Shown one piece after another: positions 1 through 6,059 of a stretch of DNA of 11,439 nt (its first letter is position 1; each line of letters opens with the position of its first letter). The notes below the pieces were generated by a model. It made no database searches. It had not been told where the DNA came from and saw nothing but the letters and a program-made list of their open reading frames with translations. The translations under genes were made by a program, and so were the position numbers. Origin of the DNA: Ilumatobacteraceae bacterium (GTDB taxonomy: Bacteria > Actinomycetota > Acidimicrobiia > Acidimicrobiales > Ilumatobacteraceae); NCBI GenBank assembly GCA_007122945.1, contig SKSP01000223.1:1-11439 (forward strand), read 5' to 3'.

Positions 1-721
1 CGGCGAGCCGGTCGGGGTCGAGCGCGACCGCCATGAACGCGGCCTTGGACGGGAACACGTTGAACCGGACCTGGTCCCACTGGCGGCCGTCGCCGATGAT
101 CGTGCCCTCGACGTCGAACCAACCGCCGATGCGCACCCCGCCGCTCGCCGCCGTCTCGAAGGCCTTGTCCTGGTACTGCGCCATCTGCTCCCGACCGCCG
201 GCGTCCGCGAACTCGATGACGTGCACGATCGCGACCGGGCCGTCGTCGGGTGTCGGCGGGTGCGGGACCTCCGACCAGTCGACGAAGGTGCCCGGTGCGG
301 TTGGGAGCTCCGCCTCGGTGCAGCCCATCACGATGGTGGCGGCCATGCCGGCCTCCTTGTGGACGTGCTTGGCCCGGAAGTCGTCGCGGGACTGCATCTC
401 GACGAACGACCGGCGGGTCGGGTAGCGAACGACGGCGACGCGGTGCCACGTCGGGCTCTCGCCGAGCAACTGCGTGTCGACATCGCCCACGAAGACCACC
501 TCGGCCCCGAGGTCGGCGAGGACATCGAGCGGCGCGTACTCGTCGTCGGCCTCGCGCCCGGACCGCTCGGGCCCGCCGGCGTCGCCGTAGTCGGCGCGCT
601 CGCGGTACGACATCAGGTTGACCATCCAGATCGGACCGTCCTCGTCGGCCGGTGTGGTGGCCAGCCGTTCGGCGTAGGCCGGGTCGATGCGTCCGTACCG
701 GGGTTGCGAGGTGGGGCTCAT
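1..721 (-). CDS. DUF1330-like double-domain protein, 3' end outside window
   Basis: The minus-strand frame from the ATG at 721-719 is open to the left edge (240 codons, no stop), so the C-terminus is missing. It looks like two tandem ferredoxin-like dimeric alpha/beta-barrel units. Unit 1 (residues about 30-137) has a strand 'IWMVNLMSYR', then 'YAPLDVLADLGAEVVFVGD', 'WHRVAVVRYPTRRSFVEM' and 'HVHKEAGMAATIVMGC'. Unit 2 (from about residue 162) has 'VAIVHVIEF', 'GGVRIGGWFDVEG' and 'WDQVRFNVFPSKAAFMAV'. This strand order and the 'YPTRRSF' and 'FPSKAAF' turns are typical of DUF1330/NIPSNAP-type small barrels, whose chemistry is mostly unknown. The start is supported by a TTGACA/17-bp/TTCACT promoter ending 6 nt before the ATG, with no Shine-Dalgarno. 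It is divergent from the secreted propeller gene. Family call inferred by eye; exact function unknown. Confidence 0.8.
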   Translation of the reverse strand, partial: MSPTSQPRYGRIDPAYAERLATTPADEDGPIWMVNLMSYRERADYGDAGGPERSGREADDEYAPLDVLADLGAEVVFVGDVDTQLLGESPTWHRVAVVRYPTRRSFVEMQSRDDFRAKHVHKEAGMAATIVMGCTEAELPTAPGTFVDWSEVPHPPTPDDGPVAIVHVIEFADAGGREQMAQYQDKAFETAASGGVRIGGWFDVEGTIIGDGRQWDQVRFNVFPSKAAFMAVALDPDRLA

Positions 722-727
722 CGGCTC

Positions 728-756
728 AGTGAAACTTCTGGCAGTCGATATGTCAA
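728..756 (-). promoter_or_regulatory. Promoter of the DUF1330-like gene, leaderless type
   Basis: On the minus strand a perfect TTGACA -35 (756-751) is followed by 17 bp and a TTCACT -10-like hexamer (733-728). Only 6 nt (GAGCCG) separate it from the ATG at 721. No Shine-Dalgarno is present, so transcription probably begins at or next to the start codon. The -35 and spacing are excellent; the -10 is weak at its second base (T rather than A). Confidence 0.6.
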
Positions 757-851
757 GAGTGCCGATGGGGTGCGGCGAGCGGCGCTGGCCCCGTGGGACC
801 TTCGGCCCTGTCGGATGGGGACGCATGCGGGTTTGCGTGATGCGGGCACCG

Positions 852-859
852 GGAGGAGG
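852..859 (+). promoter_or_regulatory. Strong Shine-Dalgarno of the propeller gene
   Basis: GGAGGAGG ends 8 nt before the ATG at 868, the best ribosome-binding site in the window, and it fixes the start. I found no convincing -10 hexamer in the 722-867 divergent region for the plus strand. Confidence 0.8.
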
Positions 860-867
860 GTGGGGTC

Positions 868-3702
868 ATGGACGCCCTCACGCACCAGCCAGCCGCGACG
901 CGCAATCGCCGAGGCCGTCGCCGGCGGCATCGGATCGCGATCTCGCTCGTCGCCGCCGCGGCACTCGTCGCCGGCGCCGCGAGTGCCGGCGCCGCGCCGG
1001 ATACCGCGCCGGATGCAGACCCGATCGACGCACCCGGGCCGTCCGGTTCGCCGGTGCAGGATTCGCCGATGCTCGCGAGCACCGACGAGGTGGCGTGGAC
1101 GTACACCTATGACATCTCGTCGCCGCCCGGCGAGGAGAACTTCCACGTCATGTTCGACGTCGGAGTCGCCCCCGACGGGGGCTCGGTGGTGGTCGGGGAG
1201 TACTTCGGGACGCTCGTGATCGGCAGCGGCGGATCCCAGGTGACCCTCACCGGCGCCGGGCCCGCGCAGCAAGCTGACTCGGGCCTCGGGTTCATCGCCA
1301 AGTTCGACCCCGACAATCAGCTGGTGTGGGCCCAGGAGGCTGGTGCTGCTGGCGTCGAGGCCGAGGTCGCCGCGGATGGCACGATCGCGATGGCGGGCAA
1401 CTTCTCCGGCACGGCGACGTTCGGGACGGGTGGCTCGGCTCGCAGCCTCACGGCGAACGGCGAGTACGACGGCTTCCTCGCCCGGTACGCGGCCGACGGC
1501 ACGCTCGAGTGGGCCGTGAGGTCCGGCGGTCCGAGCACCGGCTTGCTCCAGTTCGGCTGTCAGTCCCCTCGCGACTTCGGCTCGTCGGTGTCGTTCACGG
1601 CCGACGGCGGGATCCTCTTCGTCGGGGGGACGACGGGTGCCGCCACGTTGACCGACGCCGCCGGAACCTCCACCTCCCTGCCCGGTGCGGCTGAGCCGCT
1701 CAACGGGTTCGTCGCCCGGTACGCCGCGGACGGTTCGCTCGAGTGGGCACAGCGCATCCAGGGTCCGGCCGCCGATCCGCCCCCGGCGGTGCGCCCGGAC
1801 AACCTGGCCGAGTCGGTCGCGGTGCTGCCCGACGGCAGTGCCGTGGTCGCCGGCTTCTTCCGCGACAGCGCCACGTTCGGCACCGGGGCGAACGCCACCA
1901 CCCTGTCTGCAGAGGCGAACACCGACATCTTCGTCGCCCGCTACGGCCCGACCGGCGCGCTCAGCTGGGTGCGTCAGGCCGGCGGCGACACGGAGGCGCG
2001 CCCGGCGACGACGGCCTGCGGGGGCAACGCCACCGTCGACGAGCACTGGCCGACCGACCTCGCCGGTGCGGTGGCCGTCAGCCCCGACGGCGACTCGATC
2101 GTGATCGGCGGCGAGATCGTCGGCACGGTGACGTTCGGCAGCGGAGCGGGCGAGATCGAGCTGCCCGGCGACGCCGGCGACGACCGCGACGTGTTCGTCG
2201 CCCGCTACGACACCGCCGGCGACGTGGTGTGGGCCCAGCGCGGGGCCGGACCGGGCGACCTCCTCGGCGGCCGCGGCATCGCCGCAACGTCGGCGGGCGG
2301 AGCCGTCTACACCGGATACTTCACCGAGTCGGCCACGTTCGGGCCGGTCGCGCTCTCCGGACAGGCCGGCTCCACGATGTTCGTGGTGCGCTACGGACCC
2401 GACGGTTCGGTGTCGTGGGCGAACGCCGGCGGCCCGGACAGCGTGGGCTGGGGTGTGGACCTCTCTCCGGCCGAGAACGCGATCGTGGTCGGCCAGGGCC
2501 CCGGCCCCGTCCAGCTCGGCACCGCCTCGGTCGGCCTCGCATCGGTGGGCCTCGCATCGGGGCACTCGCCGCCGACGGCGTTCCGTGCCCAGTACGGCAC
2601 GGCCCCGGGCTTCGAGGCGATCCCGCCGACGCGCCTGGTCGACACCCGCAGCCGCCCGACGAGCGTCGACGGACAGACCCTCGAGGTCGGCCCGGTGCCG
2701 GCCGGCTCGGTGATCCGGGTGCCCGTCAGCGGCGTCGGCCCGATCCCCGACGACGTCGACGCCGTCACGTTGAACCTCACCGTGGTCGAGGCGGCCGAGG
2801 CCGGGTACGCCTCGGTGTACCCGTGCGGCACCGAACCGCCCACGTCGTCGAACCTCAACTACCCCGCCGGCGGCACGGTGCCGGTGGCGGCGGTGACCGC
2901 GGTCGGCGACGACGGCGCCGTGTGCGTGTTCGCCGATCGCTCGGCGCACTACCTCGTCGACGTCACCGCCTTCGTCGCGGCCGGCTTCGGGCCGATCACC
3001 CCCGAGCGGGTGCTCGACCAGCGGCCGGCGCAGGCCAGCCGGGGCGACGTGATCCGGGTGAGCCTCGCCGACGTCGTGCCGGCCGGCGCCACCGCGGTGG
3101 CGCTGATGCTGACGGGTGTCGAGACCGCCACCGCCGGGTTCGCCACCGTCGACGACTGCACCCCGAGCCCGGGCGAGCCGACCACGTCGAACCTCAACCT
3201 GGCGCTCGGCGAGACCCGTTCGAACTCGGTGATCACGTCGATGTCGCCCGACCGCGAGGTGTGCATCAGTGCCGACGCCGAGGCGTCGTACCTGCTCGAC
3301 GTGGCCGGATGGTTCACCGCCGGGTTCCAGCCCGTGGACCCCGAGCGGTTGCTCGACACGCGCAGCGCGCCGTCGACGGTGAACGGCCAGACCCTCCAGG
3401 TCGGCCCCGTCCCCGGCGGGTCGGTGATCGAGGTTCCCGTCGCCGGGCGCGCCGGCGTGCCCCAGGCAGCGGTCGGTGTGGCGGTCAACCTGACCGTCGT
3501 CGAACCGGAGCAGCCCGGCTACGCCACGCTGTTCCCCTGCGACGGCTCGCCGCCCGAAGCCTCCAACCTCAACTACGGGGTCGGGGGAGCGGTCGCCAAC
3601 GGCGCCTACACGGGCCTGAGCGACGGCGGCAGCGTCTGCATCTTCACGGACCAGACCGGGCAGTACCTGCTCGACGTCACCGGCTGGTTCGTCGAGGGCT
3701 GA
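868..3702 (+). CDS. Secreted seven-blade propeller-like protein with triple C-terminal module
   Basis: This 944-residue exported protein starts at the ATG behind GGAGGAGG. Residues 1-43 form a signal peptide: a long basic n-region (R12-R22), a hydrophobic 'IAISLVAAAALVAG' core and an AxA-like end near 'SAGAA'. Residues about 75-585 contain seven repeats ending in F-x-A-R-Y-like motifs (FIAKF 142, FLARY 203, FVARY 281, 355 and 443, FVVRY 505, FRAQY 572). Most are followed by 'xxDGxLxWA' and preceded by 'ATFGTG', which resembles SBBP-type beta-propeller blades. Three copies of a ~110-125-residue module follow (586-708, 711-821, 823-943). Each starts 'RLLDTR' or a variant, has 'SNLNY' or 'SNLNL', and ends 'LDVxGWF' or a variant. 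Each module has one Cys pair (653/686, 764/799, 891/924), plausibly a disulfide. There is no sortase motif or C-terminal transmembrane segment. Role probably at the cell surface; ligand unknown. Confidence 0.88.
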   Translation: MDALTHQPAATRNRRGRRRRHRIAISLVAAAALVAGAASAGAAPDTAPDADPIDAPGPSGSPVQDSPMLASTDEVAWTYTYDISSPPGEENFHVMFDVGVAPDGGSVVVGEYFGTLVIGSGGSQVTLTGAGPAQQADSGLGFIAKFDPDNQLVWAQEAGAAGVEAEVAADGTIAMAGNFSGTATFGTGGSARSLTANGEYDGFLARYAADGTLEWAVRSGGPSTGLLQFGCQSPRDFGSSVSFTADGGILFVGGTTGAATLTDAAGTSTSLPGAAEPLNGFVARYAADGSLEWAQRIQGPAADPPPAVRPDNLAESVAVLPDGSAVVAGFFRDSATFGTGANATTLSAEANTDIFVARYGPTGALSWVRQAGGDTEARPATTACGGNATVDEHWPTDLAGAVAVSPDGDSIVIGGEIVGTVTFGSGAGEIELPGDAGDDRDVFVARYDTAGDVVWAQRGAGPGDLLGGRGIAATSAGGAVYTGYFTESATFGPVALSGQAGSTMFVVRYGPDGSVSWANAGGPDSVGWGVDLSPAENAIVVGQGPGPVQLGTASVGLASVGLASGHSPPTAFRAQYGTAPGFEAIPPTRLVDTRSRPTSVDGQTLEVGPVPAGSVIRVPVSGVGPIPDDVDAVTLNLTVVEAAEAGYASVYPCGTEPPTSSNLNYPAGGTVPVAAVTAVGDDGAVCVFADRSAHYLVDVTAFVAAGFGPITPERVLDQRPAQASRGDVIRVSLADVVPAGATAVALMLTGVETATAGFATVDDCTPSPGEPTTSNLNLALGETRSNSVITSMSPDREVCISADAEASYLLDVAGWFTAGFQPVDPERLLDTRSAPSTVNGQTLQVGPVPGGSVIEVPVAGRAGVPQAAVGVAVNLTVVEPEQPGYATLFPCDGSPPEASNLNYGVGGAVANGAYTGLSDGGSVCIFTDQTGQYLLDVTGWFVEG
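2527..2556 (+). repeat. 15-bp tandem duplication in the propeller gene
   Basis: TCGGTSGGCCTCGCA occurs twice in a row (one C/G difference), followed by a partial third copy. In frame it encodes SVGLA-SVGLA in the last blade, before the linker to the C-terminal modules. This looks like a recent slippage event that keeps the frame. Confidence 0.8.
2620..3699 (+). repeat. Three tandem copies of a C-terminal protein module
   Basis: Copies begin at about 2620, 2995 and 3331. Copies 1 and 3 are close ('LVDTRSRPTSVDGQTLEVGP' against 'LLDTRSAPSTVNGQTLQVGP'). Copy 2 is shorter because it lacks the 'VDGQTLxVGPVP' segment and reads 'VLDQRPAQASRGDVIRVSL'. All three keep 'YPC' or an equivalent Cys, the 'SNLN' turn and 'VC[VI]'. 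Copy 2 is the most diverged, so the triplication is probably not recent as a whole, or copy 2 has lost that segment. Confidence 0.75.
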
Positions 3703-3718
3703 ACCCGGCCGACGGCCG

Positions 3719-3749
3719 CCTCCACCTCCATCACCTACCGTGGTGGAGG
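3719..3749. repeat. Inverted repeat around the MmcQ-gene start
   Basis: CCTCCACC (3719-3726) and GGTGGAGG (3742-3749) are perfect complements with a 15-nt loop. A second register, 3722-3729 with 3745-3752, pairs equally well. The candidate -10 TACCGT lies in the loop and the start codons lie in or beside the right arm. It could be a terminator of the propeller gene (no T-tract), an operator, or chance in GGTGG-rich sequence. Confidence 0.5.
3736..3741 (+). promoter_or_regulatory. Candidate -10 (TACCGT) of the MmcQ gene
   Basis: TACCGT ends 7 nt before the GTG at 3749, the same spacing as TACGGT before the LLM gene at 4957. There is no Shine-Dalgarno and no recognisable -35. If this is the promoter, GTG 3749 is the true start rather than GTG 3740. 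Confidence 0.45.
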
Positions 3750-4159
3750 TGGAGCACCCCCGGCGATTCGACCCGGACGACCTGCTGCTGGCGCACCTGC
3801 GTCTCCTCTGCCTCGGGTTCCCCGGCGCGGACGAGAAGGTGTCGCACGGGCACCCGGCGTTCTTCACCAAGAAGATCTTCGCCATGTTCGGCGCGGTCGT
3901 GAAGGGCGACCACGACGACGACCGGTACGCCCGATCGGTGCTGTTCCTCGTCCACCCCGACGAGCGCGACGCCGTCGACGCCGACGCACGGTTCTTCACG
4001 CCCGCCTACTGGGGTCCCTACGGGTGGCGCGGCCTCGACCTGACGGCCGCCGGACTCGACTGGGACGAGGTCGCCGAGCTCGTGGAGGACTCGTACCGCC
4101 TCACCGCGCCGAAGCGCCTCCTCGCCGAGCTCGACGAGCGAGCGTCCACGGCCGGCTGA
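3740..4159 (+). CDS. MmcQ/YjbR-family protein
   Basis: This 139-residue protein (136 if the start is GTG 3749) matches the MmcQ/YjbR (DUF419) fold. Family-like features are an N-terminal helix 'DDLLLAHLRLLCLGFPGADEKVSHGHPAFF', a strand 'KIFAMFGAVVKGD', a substrate-like strand 'SVLFLVHPDERDAV', 'RFFTPAYWGPYGWRGLDL', and a C-terminal helix 'WDEVAELVEDSYRLTAPKRLLAEL'. The family adopts a CyaY-like fold and is often labelled DNA-binding, but the biochemical role is poorly known. The usual length is about 115-125 residues, so the short extra N-terminus also favours GTG 3749. It sits 37 bp after the propeller gene and 47 bp before the lipoprotein gene, each with its own promoter-like signal, so it may be monocistronic. 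Confidence 0.85.
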   Translation: MVEVEHPRRFDPDDLLLAHLRLLCLGFPGADEKVSHGHPAFFTKKIFAMFGAVVKGDHDDDRYARSVLFLVHPDERDAVDADARFFTPAYWGPYGWRGLDLTAAGLDWDEVAELVEDSYRLTAPKRLLAELDERASTAG

Positions 4160-4167
4160 CGCCACCG

Positions 4168-4188
4168 CTCACAGATCACTCACAGATC
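4168..4188 (+). promoter_or_regulatory. Direct-repeat operator, PhoP/MtrA-like
   Basis: CTCACAGATC occurs twice exactly (4168-4177 and 4179-4188), separated by one base, giving an 11-bp period. Written as TCACAGA-N4-TCACAGA it differs by one base per half from the TCACAGC-N4-TCACAGC direct repeat known for mycobacterial PhoP, and it resembles MtrA GTCACA-type sites. It overlaps the expected -35 region of the TACGGT promoter, as OmpR/PhoB-family activator sites often do. The regulator identity is inferred. Confidence 0.55.
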
Positions 4189-4194
4189 GCTCCG

Positions 4195-4200
4195 TACGGT
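4195..4200 (+). promoter_or_regulatory. -10 (TACGGT) of the lipoprotein gene
   Basis: TACGGT ends 6 nt (GTGGTG) before the ATG at 4207. There is no Shine-Dalgarno and no TTGACA; the expected -35 position falls inside the TCACAGA direct repeat. This suggests a leaderless, activator-dependent promoter. Confidence 0.5.
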
Positions 4201-4206
4201 GTGGTG

Positions 4207-4896
4207 ATGGCACCAACCGACACCCGCCGCAGCCGTTCGACGCACCTCCTCGGTCTCTCCCTGATCGCCGGCTTGCTGGTGGTCGCCTGCGGTGGCGACG
4301 ACGACTCGGAGGCCGTGGCACCAGTGACCGATGCGCCCGAGCCGACCGACGCGCCCGTCGTGACCGAGGCGCCCGAGGTGACCGAGGCGACCGAAGCGGC
4401 CGACCCACCCGACGAGATCGACGCCCCCGACGGGACCGGCACCGCCGACGGAACCGGTGTGATCGCCGACTGGATCGCGCTCAACGAGGCCTACGACGCC
4501 GCCGACACCTCCGACCCGTTCTCCGACGAGAGCGAGGAGGCCACGACCCTCGCCCTCACCGATGCATTCGCCCTGCTCCCGGAACCCTGGCCGGTGCCCG
4601 ACGAGATCAACTTCACCGCCAGCCGCGGGTTCTACGGCTGGGGGGACTGCGCCGGTGGTCGGGCGTTCGTCATCGCCCTGGTCGACGGCGACGGTGTCGG
4701 GATCGCCGACGGCGCCGACCGTGAGACGGTGATGGCGCTCTTCGAGGAGTCGTTCGACGACGGCGCGTGGGACGTCGACTTCGAGGACGACGAGGCCAAG
4801 GTGTACCGGGTGGTGCACGAGGGGGTCGCCTGGCGCCTCGCCATCAAGGACTCCGGCGACAGCTCGACGCTGGACTTCTGCCCCCTCGACGAGTAG
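4207..4896 (+). CDS. Acidic lipoprotein of unknown function
   Basis: This 229-residue protein is probably a lipoprotein. A basic n-region (RRSRS, residues 7-11) is followed by 'LLGLSLIAGLLVVAC', with lipobox V25-V26-A27-C28, so Cys28 would be lipidated and the protein held on the outer face of the membrane. Residues about 29-80 form a low-complexity linker of Thr, Pro, Ala, Asp and Glu (repeats such as 'TDAPEPTDAP' and 'TEAPEVTEATEA'). Residues about 85-229 form a small acidic folded domain with 'FTASRGFYGWGDCAGGRAFVIALVDGDG' and a C-terminal '…LDFCPLDE'. Its two cysteines could form a disulfide. I do not recognise a family. The start at ATG 4207 is set by the signal peptide and by TACGGT 6 nt upstream; longer in-frame starts would place a long segment before the signal. 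The TCACAGA repeat upstream suggests control by a two-component envelope regulator. Confidence 0.85.
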   Translation: MAPTDTRRSRSTHLLGLSLIAGLLVVACGGDDDSEAVAPVTDAPEPTDAPVVTEAPEVTEATEAADPPDEIDAPDGTGTADGTGVIADWIALNEAYDAADTSDPFSDESEEATTLALTDAFALLPEPWPVPDEINFTASRGFYGWGDCAGGRAFVIALVDGDGVGIADGADRETVMALFEESFDDGAWDVDFEDDEAKVYRVVHEGVAWRLAIKDSGDSSTLDFCPLDE

Positions 4897-4943
4897 TCGT
4901 CCCGAGCGGGCGATCGCCGTCCGGTGCCGGCGTGCCAGCGGCC

Positions 4944-4949
4944 TACGGT
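4944..4949 (+). promoter_or_regulatory. -10 (TACGGT) of the F420-LLM gene
   Basis: TACGGT ends 7 nt before the ATG at 4957. There is no Shine-Dalgarno and no clear -35. It argues for the ATG at 4957 over an in-frame upstream GTG at 4924, which would add an unlikely 11-residue tail. Confidence 0.5.
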
Positions 4950-4956
4950 GGTGTGC

Positions 4957-5793
4957 ATGCACGTCGCCGCGCTCATCTTCCCGACCGACCGCACCATCCG
5001 ACCGGACCGGCTCGCCGTGGCGCTCGAGGACCGCGGGTACGAGTCGTTCTGGGTGGCCGAGCACACCCACATCCCGCTCAGCCGCCGCACGCCGTACCCC
5101 GCCGGGGGCGACCTGCCCGACATGTACTGGCGGACGATGGACCCGTTCGTCGCGCTGACGGCTGCGGCGGTCGCCACCAGCCGGATCCGCCTCGGCACCG
5201 GGATCTGCCTCGTGAACCAGCACCACCCGATCAACGCCGCCAAGCAGACCGCGTCGGTCGACCTGCTCTCCGGGGGCCGGTTCCTGTACGGCGTCGGTGT
5301 CGGCTGGAACGAGGACGAGATGGAGCACCACGGCATCGACCCGACCAAGCGCCGGTCGATCGCCCGGGAACGGATCCTCGCGACCAAGGCGCTGTGGACC
5401 CAGGAGGTCGCCGAGTTCCACGGCGAGCACGTCGAGTTCTCGCCGAGCTCGATGTTCCCCAAACCGGTGAGCGACCCGCACCCGCCGATCGTGATGGGCG
5501 GCGCCGGCGGCCCGGTCACGTTCCGGCACATCATCGAGTACTGCGACGGATGGATGCCGATCCACGGTCGGGGCGACCCGCTCGAGAAGTTGCCGCTGCT
5601 GCACGAGATGTGCGCCGAGGCCGGCCGTGACCCGGCGTCGATCGAGATCGGCATCTACGGCTGCCCGCCGCGGCCCGACGTCGCCGACCGCTACCGCGAT
5701 GCCGGCGTCGATCGGATCATCTGCTGGCTCCCCGCCGAGGACGAGGCGACCGTGATGGCCACGGTCGACCGCGGCGCCGAGCTCATCGCCTGA
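4957..5793 (+). CDS. F420-dependent LLM-class oxidoreductase (TIGR03619-like)
   Basis: This 278-residue protein is a luciferase-like (beta/alpha)8-barrel enzyme, probably using coenzyme F420, which is abundant in actinobacteria, for hydride transfer to an unknown substrate. Visible hallmarks are 'ALEDRGYESFWVAEHTHIP' (about residues 23-41), 'TMDPFVALTAAAVATSRIRLGTGICLVNQHHP', then 'QTASVDLLSGGRFLYGVGVGWNEDEM' (the conserved SGGR…G.G.GW segment), 'RRSIARERILATKALWTQEVAEFHGEHVEF' and 'PPIVMGGAGG'. The protein is complete and of normal length for this branch. The ATG at 4957 is preferred because 'MHVAALIFPTD' is the usual N-terminal strand and TACGGT lies just upstream. It lies 60 bp after the lipoprotein gene and is probably its own unit; the long hairpin at 5841-5892 may end it. 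Confidence 0.9.
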   Translation: MHVAALIFPTDRTIRPDRLAVALEDRGYESFWVAEHTHIPLSRRTPYPAGGDLPDMYWRTMDPFVALTAAAVATSRIRLGTGICLVNQHHPINAAKQTASVDLLSGGRFLYGVGVGWNEDEMEHHGIDPTKRRSIARERILATKALWTQEVAEFHGEHVEFSPSSMFPKPVSDPHPPIVMGGAGGPVTFRHIIEYCDGWMPIHGRGDPLEKLPLLHEMCAEAGRDPASIEIGIYGCPPRPDVADRYRDAGVDRIICWLPAEDEATVMATVDRGAELIA

Positions 5794-5840
5794 TCCCGTC
5801 GCGGCCGACGATCGCCGGTGGGCCGGGGGCCCTGGCAACT

Positions 5841-5892
5841 CGTCTTCGTCGCGTGAGATCGCGGTCCGGCGCGGTCTGACGCGACGAAGACG
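5841..5892. terminator. Long intergenic hairpin after the LLM gene
   Basis: CGTCTTCGTCGCGT (5841-5854) is the exact reverse complement of 5879-5892 (14 bp). Inside, after one G/G mismatch, 5856-5863 pairs with 5870-5877 (8 bp, one G-T) around a 6-nt loop. The whole 52-nt element folds into one near-perfect stem of about 22 bp. There is no T-tract on either side. A factor-assisted or GC-hairpin terminator is likely; a small mobile palindrome is possible. Confidence 0.55.
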
Positions 5893-5966
5893 GGAGGTGG
5901 GCGGGAGCGACCGTCGACGCCTCACCGGACGGTTCGGGTCATCCGATGACCGTGACACCCCCTGCG

Positions 5967-5972
5967 TAGGGT
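5967..5972 (+). promoter_or_regulatory. Possible -10 (TAGGGT) of the DUF2786 gene
   Basis: TAGGGT fits TANNNT and would give a leader of about 80 nt before the ATG at 6060. The hexamer 17 bp upstream is CGATGA, the same sequence found at that position in the toxin-antitoxin promoter. Weak evidence. Confidence 0.3.
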
Positions 5973-6018
5973 CCGGCTCCATCTCGGGTCGTGGAAGGGC
6001 GACCCCGCCGTCCACCCA

Positions 6019-6038
6019 CCCCGGGTGTTCGCCCGGGG
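6019..6038. promoter_or_regulatory. Small hairpin in the DUF2786 leader
   Basis: CCCCGGG (6019-6025) and CCCGGGG (6032-6038) pair perfectly with a 6-nt loop, ending 11 nt before the GGAGAG ribosome-binding site. It could affect translation of the downstream gene or be incidental; CCCGGG is itself palindromic. Confidence 0.35.
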
Positions 6039-6049
6039 CCGTCTCGAAC

Positions 6050-6055
6050 GGAGAG
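6050..6055 (+). promoter_or_regulatory. Shine-Dalgarno of the DUF2786 gene
   Basis: GGAGAG ends 4 nt before the ATG at 6060. It supports this ATG over an upstream in-frame ATG at 5991, which would add 23 Arg/Pro-rich residues. Confidence 0.65.
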
Positions 6056-6059
6056 ACAC

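Noticed and set aside
718..3999. A 1093-codon open frame on the minus strand opposite the propeller gene
   Set aside because: It is an antisense shadow caused by G/C-rich third positions. Its product is Arg/Gly/Ala/His-rich with no domain, while the plus strand has a signal peptide, clear repeats and a strong Shine-Dalgarno.
4909..4918. GGCGATCGCC palindrome between lipoprotein and LLM genes
   Set aside because: A 10-bp palindrome of this composition is expected by chance in GC-rich DNA, and its position matches no promoter element.
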